A program made the translations under genes and the position numbers. A model generated the notes under the pieces. That model was given only the letters and a program-made list of their open reading frames with translations. It made no database searches and had not been told where the DNA came from. A stretch of 64,000 nt of DNA from Phaseolus vulgaris (taxonomy: Eukaryota > Streptophyta > Magnoliopsida > Fabales > Fabaceae), in NCBI RefSeq assembly GCF_000499845.2, contig NC_023749.2, positions 19,163,138 through 19,227,137 of the forward strand, written 5' to 3'. Below, one piece after another: positions 32,490 to 44,456 of the stretch (the stretch's first letter is position 1; the number at the start of each line of letters is the position of its first letter).

Positions 32490-32897
32490 ATCTTCAAGAT
32501 TTGATTTCCCTTTTGAAATTTTATCAACAGTTTTCACAAGATATAAAACTTTCTTTTGAAGGGACTCACAATTTTTACAAAAACTTGAATCACATTTGCA
32601 AGAGGAGTTTTGATAAATCAGTTCTAGATTTTTTAAATCAGCATTTGAATTGTTCACATCATTTTCCAGAACTTTGATTTTCTCTTTCAACCTGTTGTTT
32701 TCACTTTTCAATTGGTTATTTGAAAGGGTCAATCTTTTAGCTTCTTCATGTGTTTCTCGGAAAGCATTAAGAAGTTGAAAATAATTTTCACATTTATTGG
32801 AAGAAGATGTACTTACTTGGTTTGATCCATATTCTTCTTTTGCCATAAGACAGACCTCCATCTTGGTTTTTGAAGAAGATGAAAACTTGTTAGCCAT
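32490..32897 (-). pseudogene. Copia F gag, middle part (N-terminus deleted)
   Basis: Read leftward it encodes MANKFSSSSKTKMEVCLMAK, then NYFQLLNAFRETHEEAKRLT, a coiled coil, CKNCESLQKKVLYLVKTV and GKSNLEDV, where copia G interrupts. Compared with copia G Gag, the capsid core and first zinc knuckle are missing: the start region is joined straight to the Ser-rich middle part. A short leader of about 60 bases separates it from the PBS. Confidence 0.85.
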
Positions 32898-32953
32898 GTA
32901 AAACAGTTTTTCAGAAAAACAGAAACAGGAACTTGAGTATTTTTCAAGAACCT

Positions 32954-32967
32954 AGCTCTTGATGCCA
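32954..32967 (-). promoter_or_regulatory. Primer binding site of copia F
   Basis: On the minus strand TGGCATCAAGAGCT lies two bases from the LTR end, a one-base variant of the tRNA-iMet primer site. Confidence 0.85.
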
Positions 32968-32969
32968 AT

Positions 32970-34056
32970 TGTAAGAATTGAAGGCTTAAAAAAGAGGGGG
33001 GTGAATTGTTTATGAAATATTTTCGCCAAGATTTGATTAAGAATGAATCTTTATCAAAGAATCACAGATAAGCAAAGAAGGAAAGCAATTAATCAAGGAA
33101 ACAAAAATTGTTTTCAGAATTTTAATTGGTTAAAATCACGGTTTAATCGGTTGTTTATACTAGCAGTAGAAACAGAATAAAATCAAACAGGTATAAGGTG
33201 ATAGAGATAGAGAGATTTACACAGCAGGGTTTATACTGGTTCACTCAACCTTAAGCTACATCCAATTCTCAGAACAACCTATGAGTTCCACTAATAATCA
33301 ATTCCAGATTACACCAACACTCCACAAAGAGGTGACCTTGAAAACCTACAAGATCCACTCACCCTCTTTGCAACACCACACACCTCAAGATAGAACAACC
33401 TCTATCTTTACAAGATTTTAAACACACATCAGTTTTAAGAAAGTACAATTACAAGAATCTAGACAAGGATAGAAAACACTTGAGATTGCACAAAACAGGA
33501 AGTCCTATGATCAGATCTTGTTACTAGAGCAAAGCTTGAACAACAATCTTGCAACTTTGAAAAAATAATCTCTCTTTGATATCAAATCTGTATCAAAACT
33601 TATTATTTTTGCTTTGAAAGAAGGGTTATATTTATAGCACTTGAAATCTAGCCGTTTAAGGCAGTTTTAATTAGCTAAAACTGTTTTGATTACATCCAAA
33701 ACAGTTAAAATAGGTTTTCAAAAAACTGTTATGAAAACACACATTTAACCGGTTGAAACCACGATTTAACCGATTGAATGGGTCAGGTAGTTGCATAACC
33801 AATTCAAAAAACAATTTGAAAACCTTTAAGCCAGCTAAGTGACAAACAACCGATTATATCGATAATTCAATCGGTTGTTTTCCCTTTGCTTGGAAAAACA
33901 CTTTGTTTCTTTAGAACAGATTGGTCAAGCTTTGTGCAAGGATTAAGAACTGATCTTTTCCAAAGATTCTAAACAACCTAATTTAAACCCAAACTAAAAG
34001 CAGTACAGCTTCAGGCTTCATGTGGATTTGAAACATCAAAGCTCCCATACTCCACA
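32970..34056 (-). repeat. 5' LTR of copia F (minus orientation, 1087 bp)
   Basis: On the plus strand it runs TGTAAGAATTGAAGG to ACTCCACA. It matches 53,079-54,180 over its whole length. A TATAAATATAACC box lies on the minus strand near 33,630. It contains several AACCGGTTG/CAATCGGTTG motifs. The next five bases, GATAT (34,057-34,061), are the target duplication also found at 53,074-53,078. Confidence 0.93.
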
Positions 34057-36113
34057 GATATCTATTGTCACCCTGGGAACGAAGGTACACCGAGTTCTCA
34101 TTGACCAAGAGAGCTTTGCAGATATGATGTTTTGGTCAACATTCAACAGTTTGCAGTTATCTCCCGACTAGCTAAAGTTGTACGATGGTTGCTTGTTTGG
34201 CTTTGTGGGAGATCAAGTGGAAGTGTGGGGATACATCGTGCTGAGGACGACCTTTTCTAATGGCACCTCAGCTCGGACGATTAACGTAAAATATATTGTA
34301 GTTAATGCCTCTTCAGCTTATAATTTGCTTTTAGGTAGACCTTTTTTAAATAGGTTGGGTATGGTGGCCTCAACGAGGGACATGAAGATGAAGTTGCCTT
34401 CTCTTGATGGAGAAGTGATCACCATCAAGTCTGATCAGAAGAAGACGAGGAAGTGATACGAGATTAGCTTGAAAAGTAAAAGGGGAACGTACTCAATCAT
34501 TGTTCAGGCGGGAGATCCAGAAGAGATTGTGGAAGCTGGAGTCGCTAGTGAGAGGCGACCTGGACCTGTTAGTGAGGTTCATGAAAAGGAAATAGAAGGG
34601 AAGAAGTTCAAGCTCGACACATCGATATGTTAAGAGTTGTAGGACAAGATAGCCGAGGTGATATCAAAGCACATGGATGTTTTCAATTGGTCATCCGCGG
34701 ACATGCCTGGGATAAATCCAAATTTTTATGCCATAGGCTTACCATAGATGAAAGGGTCAAGCCGGTTGTCGAAAGGAGGAGGAAGTTCAATGAAGAAAGG
34801 CGTCTGATCATCAGGGGAGAGACTCAGAAGCTTCTGAATGCTGGCCACATAAGGGAAATCCAATACCCTGAGTGGTTGGCAAATGTGGTGTTGGTCCAAA
34901 AGGCTAATGGGAAGTGGAGGATGTGCGTCGACTTTACTAACCTGAACAAGTCTTGTCCCAAGGATTCTTACCTACTTCCAAGTGTAGATTCCTTTGTGGG
35001 AAATGCCTCGGGTTGTCAGTTGTTAAGCTTCTTGAATGCATTCTCGGCGTATAACCAATCCGTATGCACCCTAGAGACGAGAGCAAGACCGACTTCATGG
35101 CCAAGTTCGCCAGCTACTGTTATAAAGTTATGCCCTTTGGACTAAAGAATGTTGATGCCACTTACTAGAGGTTGATGGACAGGATTCTTGCCCCAATGAT
35201 TGGACGAAATGTGCAGGCGTATGTAGACGACATGGTTGTCACATCAGAAGAGAAAGAGCAGCACATTGCTGATTTGGAGGAGCTATTCACGACAATAGCT
35301 AAGTACATCTTGAAACTGAACCCAAAGAAGTATGTGTTTGGGGTGGAAGTAGGGAAGTTCCTTGGGTTTTTGCTCACTGAAGGGGTATAGAGGCGAACCT
35401 TAATAAATGTGCTGCAATCATAGGGATGAGGAGCCCTTTTAGCATGAAGGAGGTCCAACAGTTAACTGGACGCATGGATGCCTTGTCTCGATTCTTGTCA
35501 GCTAGTGGAGATAAGGGGTATCCATATTTTCAGTGCCTGAAGAAGAATAATCGGTTTGTGTGGACTCGTGAATGTGAAGAAGCCTTCATCTGTTTGAAGG
35601 AGTACTTGGCCAGTCCTCCCATTCTTTGTAAGCCGCTTCCAGGTATTCCCATTCCCCTTTATTTTGCGGTCACAGATCGGACAATCAACTCGGTCATTGT
35701 GGAAGAATAAGATAAGGACCAGAAGTCGATCTACTTTGTGAGCAAGGTATTGTAGGGGCTAGAAACACGGTACCAAGCCATTTAGAAGGCTGCTTTGGCA
35801 GTAGTGTTCACAACATGGCGCCTCTGCCATTATTTCAAGAACTTCACTATGATCGTGATGACTGATATGCCCATTCACAAGGTCTTTCAGAAGCCCGACA
35901 TAGCAGGTCGGATGGTCCGTTGGGCAGTCAAGTTGTCCGAGTTTGATGTCCAGTACGAACCCAGGGGACCTATCAAGGGCCAGGTGTATGTTGATTTCAT
36001 GGTAGAGTTGTCATCTGAGGGTCCCCAGCCTGATCCTAATGACTTCTAGTGGGTCCTATCAGTGGATGGATCCTCTAACCAACAGGGGAGTGGAGCTGTG
36101 GTCATTCTAGAAG
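34057..36113 (+). pseudogene. Gypsy C protease, RT and RNase H start (right part)
   Basis: It continues the gypsy frame cut at 53,078 by copia F: DDPVVI there, then ISIVTLGTKVHRVLIDQESF here. The protease motif reads DQES instead of DQGS. RT motifs are NGKWRMCVDFTNLNKSCPKD, QAYVDDMVVTS and FGVEVGKFLGFLL, then RNase H connection VFQKPDIAGRMVRWAV and VDGSSNQQGSG. Many in-frame stops (near 34,170, 34,454, 34,630, 35,166, 35,388, 35,708, 35,752, 35,784, 36,047) and a frame change near 35,060 show an old copy. It ends in the middle of RNase H at VILEGG. Confidence 0.92.
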
Positions 36114-36400
36114 GTGGTTTTTCTATTACTATTTTATGCTTTCAGCAGAGATAAGATTTTCAATAGAGAAAGTTGTTACAAGAATAGTTATAAAAGGATC
36201 TTGAGACCCCCGGTAGAGGTACGTTTTTTTTTAATATTAGACTGAAACTAAATACTTATCTGATTTTAGTGAGCTCTCACTGACTTGATTGTCGGAGTGT
36301 GATCAACAGGTAGAACCCCCCCTGTTCAAGTGAAATAGGAAGACGTAGAATAGATTCTAAAGGAGACAAATCGGAGGTGGAGCTTCTCACCAGAGTGAAC
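36114..36400 (+). repeat. Gypsy LTR 3' fragment
   Basis: It contains AGTTATAAAAGGATC (TATA-like), GAGACCCCCGGTAGAGG and TTGATTGTCGGAGTG followed by a C-run, a pattern seen at R-U5 of plant gypsy LTRs. It adjoins the truncated RNase H and may be the end of gypsy C after an internal deletion. Boundaries are uncertain; the right side merges with LINE-like sequence. Confidence 0.45.
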
Positions 36401-38935
36401 CAACGAGAAGGCCAACCAGCAAGAACAATCGTCGACACCCTAACCAATTATAACACATCCCCCAAATAAGCCAAGCAATTTTTCAATTAAAAAACATATG
36501 ATTTAAAGACTTTTTTGCCACAGCACACAAAACACATAGATTATTTAGTAAAACAACACCACGTCTAGACAAATTATCTTTTGTTTCAAATGCATTTTGT
36601 AACACTATCCAGGTAGTTATTTGTGCAGATGGAATTGTCTTTATCTTCTAAAATTTTTCAAAGATTAAACTATCTTCACTGTGTATTTCTCACCATAAAA
36701 TTGTATAAGCTGACTTAAATGGATACCTCCCAGATTCCCCCTCCCTCCAAAACAAAACATCAACTTTTCCATGTTCAGCATCTTCCTTGACCACTTCCTT
36801 ATTGACCAACAAAGACAGTAATTGATATACTTGATTTGAGTATCAAACAAATAGGTTCCTTCTCCAACCTAACTTCCATCTCCAACTATCATCATACCAC
36901 TCCCTAACTTGAATCAACGTATTATCTTTGTTTAAAGATAGATCATACAATCTTGGAAATTCCTTCCTTAGCTCAACTCTCTCCTACCACTTATCGTCCC
37001 AAAATCTTATATTCTTCCGCATACCCAATTCCCATGTGCCATTTTCGTCAAATTCGTTTCCATTCCTTTAACCTCCAAATCCTTTTCAAATCTCTCCACC
37101 GCAACGGATCCTTATTTCTAAAGCTATTCACCTTTAGATCTCTCCAACCCCCATATTTAGAATCAAGAATATCCTTCCATAAACCTCTTTTCTCTAACTT
37201 AAGCCTCCATATCCATTTACCTAATAATGAACAGTTAAATTTCCTGATATCCATCATACCTAACCCGCCATATTCTCTTCCTGCACATACTTTTTCCTAA
37301 GACACCTAGGATATTTTCCTCCCCTTTGAACCTAGCCACAAGGAAACTCATTTTGAACCTTTTTCTAACTCTTTCATCACTACCACAGGAACAAAAAACA
37401 CTTTCAGATAAAACAAAGGTATAAAAGTTAATACAAATTTTAGCATACAAGTCCTACCAGCCATAGATAAGTACTTCCCTTTCCAATTGTCCAACATTTT
37501 CCTTACATTCCCTAGCACACCTCCCCAAAATTTATATCTCTTATGATATCCTCCCACCTCCATTCCCAAATAAGTAAAGGAAATTTTCATTAATTCGCAG
37601 TTGAGGATAGATGCAAAACTATTTAACCCCTCCAATTCTACTCTTAGAACAATTCACTTTCAAACCAAAAGCCGACTCTAAGCAATACATAATTGACATT
37701 ATGATAAATAAACTCTGAAAATTATCTTTGCAACAAAACAAAGTATTGTCTGCATACTGCAACATACTTACTTTGACCTTTCTCTCACCTATTTCAACAC
37801 TTCCCAATAGTTATTTTCCTTATGCTTGTCTTACCATCCCTTCCAAATCCTCTACTACTACTAAAATTAAGAAAGGAGCCAACGGATCTTCTTGTTTCAA
37901 CCCCTTTCGTGGTTTAAATTCCTCCGTTGGACTTCCATTTACAGTATGAATATTGTTGATGATTCAAGACAATCTTTTATGCAATGTATCCACCTTGCAC
38001 AAAAACCTAGCCTCTCTAACATATAATAAATGAATCCCCAACTAACATAGTTGTAAGCTTTCTCAAAATCCAATTTGAAGAAGACTCCCATAAGGCTCTT
38101 TCTCTTTAATTCATCTATTGCTTAATTAGCCACTAAAACACTATCCATGAGCCCTCTACCTTCTAAAAAAGTTGATTGTCTATAATCAATTACTTTATTA
38201 AGCACTTTTATTATCCTATTTGATAGTATCTTCAAAAATATTTTATACATGCAATCGACTAGAGAAATCAACCTAAAATCATTTAAGTTATGCGGATTAT
38301 CAACCTTAGAGATCAAATATATGAACGATGTATTTGTCCCCCTTGGCGAGCCCCTTCCTTCTGCAAAATCTTGTACAACATTCACAATATCATCCTTTAT
38401 AATTTCCCAGCAAAGTTTTATAGTACCAAAATTAGATCCATCCTACCCTAGAGTTTTAACACTATCACATTCCAAAACAACCTATTCTATTTGCTCTTCA
38501 AATATATTTCTTATAAAAACATCATTATCTTATCTGGAAATGGTATCAAAATGTACTTGGTCTAACCGAATCTGCATGTATAAAATAGTATCTTCGAAAC
38601 TATTTTATACATGCAATCGACTAGAAATCAACCTAAAATCATTTAAGTTATGCGGATTATCAACCTTAGAGATCAAATATATGAACGATGTATTTGTCCT
38701 CCTTGGCGAGCCCCTTCCTTCTGCAAAATCTTGTACAACATTCACAATATCATCCTTTATAATTTCCCAGCAAAGTTTTATAGTACCAAAATTAAATCCA
38801 TCCTACCCTAGAGTTTGAACACTATCACATTCCCAAACAACCTATTTTATTTGCTCTTAAATTATATTTCTTATAAAAACTTCATTATCTTATCTGGAAA
38901 TGGTATCAAAATGTACTTGGTCTAACCCAATCTGC
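36400..38935 (-). pseudogene. LINE (L1-type) RT C-terminal half and zinc finger
   Basis: Read leftward: RT with NPHNLNDFRLISLVDCMYKI, FLEGRGLMDSVLVAN, then MLQYADNTLFCC (the FADD box as YADN), LKVNCSKSRIGGVK and SYLGMEVGG-type motifs. Next come KYGGWRDLKVNSFRNKDPLR and a zinc-binding reverse-transcriptase-associated domain at about 36,470-36,640 (RRGVVLLNNLCVLCAV). Many stops and frame changes. The endonuclease part lies at 45,839-46,870 beyond copia H. No poly(A) tail was identified. Confidence 0.85.
38225..38935. repeat. Tandem duplication (about 350 bp twice) in LINE RT
   Basis: The block from AGTATCTTC to AATCTGC occurs at 38,225-38,577 and 38,587-38,935 with only a few differences, offset by 362 bases. 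The second copy ends at the TCTGC where copia H inserted. Confidence 0.9.
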
Positions 38936-39681
38936 TGTTGATCAAGTGCTTTGAATAATCCAAATCTTATGTGCTTGATGCAAGGCTGGTGTTGCTGTTG
39001 TGTTTTAGGAGGGATCTGGGTAGAATAGAATGTGATCCACTCCTTTGTTGAATCTAAAATTGATGTGATTTAAAACTTTTAGAAAGTAAAGTGTTTTTCC
39101 AACTAAGTGAAAAACAACCTATTGCAATTATAGTAGGAATAGAATTGCAATTGTATTGATTTTAGTTTGTTCTGTAAACAAGTGTGATCCCTTCTCAACC
39201 TACTATATTTTTGGTGTTGTGTTGCCAAGGAGTGTTGTATGCTCTTGAGGTGGTCAAGATCACTACTTTTAGTGTGTGATTTTCCAAAGGGAGTGTGTTT
39301 CTTGAAGGGTTCAAGGTCACTACTTTGGTGGTTTGTGTGTTGTAATCTGGTTTGATTACTTAGTGGATTACCCAGTGGTTTTCTAGGGACTGAATGTAGC
39401 TCTTGGCTTAAGAGTGAACCAATATAAACTGTTGGTGTATTTCTCTCTTACCCTCAAACTCATTTAAATTATGTTTTAAACTTTAATGGTATAAACAACC
39501 GATTGTTGCGAAGAAACAACTTATTGTTTTTCTATTGCTTTGCTGTTTTATTGCTTTTGTTCTTGGCTAACCTGATTTCTGTTCTGGATTTACACAAAGA
39601 ATTTTGTTAAACTTTAAAAATATTTCAAAAACCTCTCTTAAACAATTCACCCCCTCTTGTTTAAGACCATATATTCTAACA
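38936..39681 (+). repeat. 5' LTR of copia H, internally deleted (746 bp)
   Basis: It starts TGTTGATCAAGTGC and ends ATATTCTAACA. Compared with the 1106-bp 3' LTR, about 360 bases are missing near 39,119-39,150, including the TATA region, so this copy is unlikely to be a promoter. A decayed PBS (TGACATCAAAAGCT) follows at 39,684-39,697. Confidence 0.88.
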
Positions 39682-39741
39682 ATTGACATCAAAAGCTTGG
39701 TACTTGAAAAATTTTCAAGTTTGATCCTAAATTTTTTTTCT

Positions 39742-40155
39742 ATGGCTGAAAAACTGCCTTTTGGGGAGGGTGCCTCAATTATCAGGCCACCCTTGTTTTG
39801 TGGTTTGAATTATCAGTTTTGGAAAGTTAGAATGAAAATCTTTGTTGAATCTCTTGGTAAAGGAATTTGGGATACAATTGAAAATTGCCCTTTAATTCCT
39901 AAATTTGAAAAGGATGGTTTCCTTGAAAGTTGTCAAGCACAAGAATAAGCAAGATTCAAGTGATGAAGGTGAGGAAGAAAACCTTAGCTTGCTGTCTAAA
40001 AAGTTCAACAAATTCTTGAAGAGAAATCGCAACAAAGAATCCAACAAAGAAAGGTATGGAAACAAGAAAACTAGTGATTTCAATTCTAACAATTATACTT
40101 GCTTTGGTTGTGGAGAACAAGGGCATATAAAAGTTGATTGCCCAAATAAAGAAGG
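39742..40155 (+). pseudogene. Copia H gag fragment
   Basis: It starts MAEKLPFGEGASIIRPPLFC and FWKVRMKIFVESLGKGIWD, then jumps over a deletion to SDEGEEENLSLLSKKFNKFL and the zinc knuckle CFGCGEQGHIKVDC. It stops where an inverted LTR begins (40,156). Compared with copia G, roughly 500 bases of gag are missing in the middle, with a frame change near 39,905-39,948. Confidence 0.88.
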
Positions 40156-41268
40156 TGTTAGAAAATATGGCTTTAAACTAGAGGGGGGGGGTGAATAGTT
40201 TTAAAAGGGTTTTCACAATTTTCACAAACTAGAATGAAATTATCTTAGACACCAATTGATTCAGCAATTCAGTTAGCCAAAACAGCAAGCAAAAGCTGTA
40301 GTACCAGAAAAACAATCGATTGTTTATACCAGCAAACAACAAATAAACTGAATTTAAAGAGTTAGAGATAGAGAGATTGTACACAATTGTTTATACTGGT
40401 TCACTCCAAACCAGAGCTACATCCAGTCTTCTCAGAAACCTTGAGGATATCCACTAAGCAACCACACCTTGATCACTTACACAACAACCAAGAGAATGAC
40501 CTTGAACACCTCAAGAAACACACTCTCCTTGGCCAACACTAAGATTGTTGATCTTGAACACCTCAAGAACACACAACCAATCTCAGCAAACACAGAAACA
40601 AATTGTTCAACAGAGTACAAAGATTACACTTGTTACAGATGAATATCTGAAATCAATACAAGTAGAATCCTATTCCAGCACCTTGATCAATCAGAAACTC
40701 TTAGCAATCTCAGCTCTTTGAAAAAAAAAACTCTTTAGAAAAACTTTGTCAAAAGATTACTTAATTCTCAAATATGTTTTTCTTAATATATTCAAAGATG
40801 TAGTTTGTTATCAAATCTTAACAAACTCTTAAATTGCATTAAAAGATTGGTCAAAGCATTTAACGACTGGAGCGTATACAGTTAAAGCATTTAAAGCTCA
40901 GTCAAACACAAAATAGTTTTTCTGTTATGATTCCAAAACAAACAATCGGTTGTTTCCTCGAATCAATCGGTTGTTTTGGTACTTATCAGTTTCAACCATT
41001 CAAAACAATTTTCAATCTTTCTCAAAACACCTAAGTATAAACATTCGGTTGTTTCGACCGACTGTTTCAACTTAGTTTGAAAAACATTTTACTTTCATAA
41101 AGATTGAGATGCTAATTGCTTGAGATTTAATCAAAGGGTGGATTACAACATATAAAATACCCCAGAACAAAGCTTAAACCAGCACAACAACATTAAGCAA
41201 AGCAGAGGCTTCATCATTCTTCAAAGGATTTGGATTCTTCAAAACATTGAACACCATTTGGTTCAACA
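40156..41268 (-). repeat. Inverted SIRE-type LTR inside copia H (1113 bp)
   Basis: On the minus strand it starts TGTTGAACCAAATGG and ends ATATTTTCTAACA. On its right it adjoins ATCTCCCCCTATTTG, so it is the 3' LTR of a minus-strand copia. No second LTR or target duplication was found. Confidence 0.85.
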
Positions 41269-42150
41269 ATCTCCCCCTATTTGATGAAGACAAACCCCTG
41301 ATGCTTGTGTTGTACCTGATTAAATCTGAAGCAGTTCCTGCAATAGAAATTTGAGCAATACATTGAACTTCTGATGTTTTGTTAGCATACAAATAAACAG
41401 TTTAAAGCTTAAAACATCTAATATCAGAGATATATTACATATTTCAAACTGTTTTTATCAACTGAAAAACAGAAACTTAAAACAAACTAGAAACACAACA
41501 TATATCTCCCCCTATTTGTCTTCACAAATAGACAAAGATAAGAGATAAAACAAGATATTGTTTTGATTACATCAGAATTAAACAGCAACAGCAGAAGGAA
41601 AGTAATTTTAAAACCCGAAAAGAACAGCCAAAAACAATCGATTGTTTCGATTACCAATCGGTTATTTTTCTTTCATTCTTCTTCATCAGCAAACTGAAGA
41701 TCAAAGATTTGATTCTGGACAGCTTCAATCTTTTCATCCAGAGTCATAAACCTAGCATCCATGTTGTCAAACCTGGTGTCAATCCTTTGGAAATTACTAA
41801 CACAGAGATCATGGAGACTCCTTTGATTTTCAGCAAAGGTATCAAGCCTATTCATCATGAGTCTTTCAAAAGACGACATGGTTGGCATTCTTTCTCCTTG
41901 ATGTCCATCAGCAGCACTAGGTCCTGCATCTTGAAAATCTTCAGTTGGATCTTCATGTTGAACATCCATATCAGCAGGTTCATCTTGTTCTAGATTTGCA
42001 GCACTAGATGAGGCACCATGATCACGATCCTTGCTTATCCATTTTCCACCTACTTTTGTAAAGCCCATCTTGCTGAGTGATCCATTGTTCAACTCTTGAG
42101 TTGACTTGACCAGCTCAGAAGTTGGCATTCTTTCTCCTTGATATCCTTCA
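41269..42150 (-). pseudogene. Third ORF C-terminal part of an inverted copia fragment
   Basis: After the purine tract and a hairpin tract (41,512-41,531) the minus strand encodes the C-terminal half of the third ORF: LVKSTQELNNGSLSKMGFTK, an acidic linker, MSSFERLMMNRLDTFAENQR and the coiled coil DEKIEAVQNQIFDLQFADEE (stop near 41,673). At about 42,150 it meets the plus-strand third ORF of copia H head to head, a fold-back junction. The annotated ATG at 42,242 lies beyond the homology and is not the real start. Confidence 0.8.
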
Positions 42151-42251
42151 CAAAACAACCCATTGGCCCATCTCTTGCTACGTTTCTTTCTCTCCTTGTG
42201 TGTTTGCCTTTTTCTCTCCTTGTGTGTTTTCCTTTTTCTCATTCTGTTTTC

Positions 42252-44363
42252 ATGGATTCCACTCCTCCTACATCAAAAAGAATTAAAACCAGGGTTGTGA
42301 GATCAGGAGGACGTCTTGAGGGCTCGTTTTCAGGAGACAATGAATTGATTGAGAGATATCGCTTTGAAACAAGTAGAAAAGTGATAAACAACCCAAAAAT
42401 TGTCTCTTTTGGCTGGTTGAAGAGTCAAAAGCTGGATGATGTGAGGAGGCTTCTCAAAGAACAACTGTTAAAGAGGTTCTTGGAGATGAAAGGAAACATC
42501 TATCCGGATCTCATTTGGGTCTTCTACACCAATTTGAAATTTGAAGGTAACAATTTTGTTTCTCATGTCAAGGGTGTGGATATGGAGATGACTCATGAGG
42601 TGTGGGCTGCAGTGGCTGGTCTGAAGTATGCTGGGCTGAGAATCAACAAAGGAAACATTGGTGTGGTGGAAAACTTCAACAAGATTCAATATTACAAAAG
42701 CTGTTTGAAGAATCCTCATACTCAAGTTAGAACTTGTTCGGTTGGAGGGCTGAATTTAAATGAAAGGTTGTTGGCTCTCTTTGTCACTTGGATTCTAACA
42801 CCAAAAGGAAGCAACCATTCTGTCCTAACTGAGGAAGATCTTCTCTACATCTACTACATAATGAACAAAGTCAAGATTAATTGGATACACATTGATGTTA
42901 GGCCCTTTTTCTTAGAACTCACCAAAACTAGCACCAAATCCAAACTCACATGGAAGTTCCTCATATTGTCAAATTGAACCAACAAAAAGAGGTAAAACTT
43001 AAAAATCACCGAACAGAATTGTATAAGGAACAAACTGAACCGAACAAAAAGAAATTAAAAGGCAAAGTACTGAAAATGATTGCTGGAAAAATAAGAACAG
43101 CCGAACCAAAAAAGCTCAAGAACATAAAACAACAAGAACAATTGAAAGAGAAGGAAGGAAGGAGAAGAGAGTGCTCATGAAGATGGATGAATGATGAATG
43201 ATCACGCCACTAGAAGTATGGTTGCTCCTAGATGAGTGTGCTGCCGCCACTTGAGGACACCATGGATCCTTCAAGATAAGACTAGAGAAGAAGGCTCAAA
43301 AGCTCTCCAATGCTCACTCCAAATTTGAGTATAGTTTCTTTAGATAAATTCCAATCTGAATTTTACAAAGGAAGCACCTATATTTATAGCCTAAGGTGCT
43401 GAAATGCAAGCTACACAAATTCAAAAACTCCCTCCTAAAAACTTCTAGAATTGGCGCCTAAAACAATGCATGAGGAAGGTGTGATCCCTTCTCTCACTTT
43501 GGCACCTCCTTATTTACTCCTACACCTATCTACTAACACACACCCCCTAAGACTCCTAACTAAAGACTAAAAGATGCTTTAACAATAGAGGTTTCTAATG
43601 TTTCCCTCTAAGCACCTTTCTAAACAATATTTATTTAATACTTGGCCTTGCCCTTCATGGGATGGACTTTGGGCTTTTGTGGGCTTTGGCCTTCTTGGGC
43701 TTGGGCTTGGGCTTTATCTTTTGCAAAGATTAACAAGAAAAAATTTAAATGTGAAGGCGAATGATCTTGTTCTTCATTATAAAAAGCCACCTTTAGTTGA
43801 TTTTCTCATCACACATCATCAAGGAGCATATGCAAAAGTCTATGAGGTTAAGTGATTATCATCACCCTTATGCTATCTTGATTTCAAAATTCTTATATTA
43901 TTTTGAAGTGAATCTTGATGGTGAAACATCTAAGTTGGTGAAGTCAACATTTGAAGTGAACAATGGATCACTAAGCAAGATGGGTTTTACCAAGATCAAT
44001 GGAAAATGGGTGAGTAAGGATGGTGGACATGCTGAACATGGTGAAGAAGATCAAGAAGATGATGAAATTGTTGATGTGGATCTTCCACATACAGAACAAC
44101 CTGCTACTGATTTTGGTGCTGGGACAAGTGTTGGACATTAAGGAGATGGGACTCCTTCAATGTCTTCCTTTGAGAGCTACATGGTGAATAGGCTAGATGG
44201 CTTTGCAAAAAATCAAAGGAATCTTCATGATCTTTATGTTTCAAACTTTCAGAACTTTGATAATAGATTCCAAAGCATGGATACACGGTTTCAAACGCTT
44301 GATAAACATATTGAAGTTGTTCAGAATCAATTTTTTGAGCTGCAATGTGGAAAGGAAGACTGA
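42252..44363 (+). pseudogene. Third ORF of copia H, split by a solo LTR
   Basis: It starts MDSTPPTSKRIKTRVVRSGG, then RFLEMKGNIYPDLIWVFYTN, VSHVKGVDMEMTHEVW and TPKGSNHSVLTEEDLLYIYY. It is cut at 42,892 by the solo LTR and resumes at 43,812 with IKEHMQKSMRLSDYHHPYAI and KFLYYFEVNLDGE. An acidic linker follows with a TAA at 44,139-44,141, then MSSFESYMVNRLDGFAKNQR and a coiled coil ending at 44,363. Without the insert the length is about that of the copia G and E ORFs. No enzyme motif is recognised. Confidence 0.87.
42893..43811 (-). repeat. Solo LTR (family S, copy 2), 919 bp
   Basis: It starts TGATG and ends CATCA, perfect 5-bp inverted ends, with 5-bp target duplication CACAT on both sides (42,888-42,892 and 43,812-43,816). 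A minus-strand TATAAATATAG lies near 43,380-43,395, so the LTR points leftward. Same family and orientation as 953-1,945. Confidence 0.93.
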
Positions 44364-44429
44364 AGAAAAACAATCGGTTAAGCTTGACTTTGTTTTATTT
44401 TGAACTTTTGTTTAATCATTTCCTATAGT

Positions 44430-44456
44430 CTATTTGTGAAGACAAATAGGGGGAGA
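44430..44456 (+). promoter_or_regulatory. Hairpin plus polypurine tract of copia H
   Basis: CTATTTGT-GAAG-ACAAATAG forms a perfect 8-bp stem with a 4-base loop, immediately followed by GGGGAGA. Same hairpin at 41,512-41,531, 49,523-49,542 and 54,568-54,587. Confidence 0.8.
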
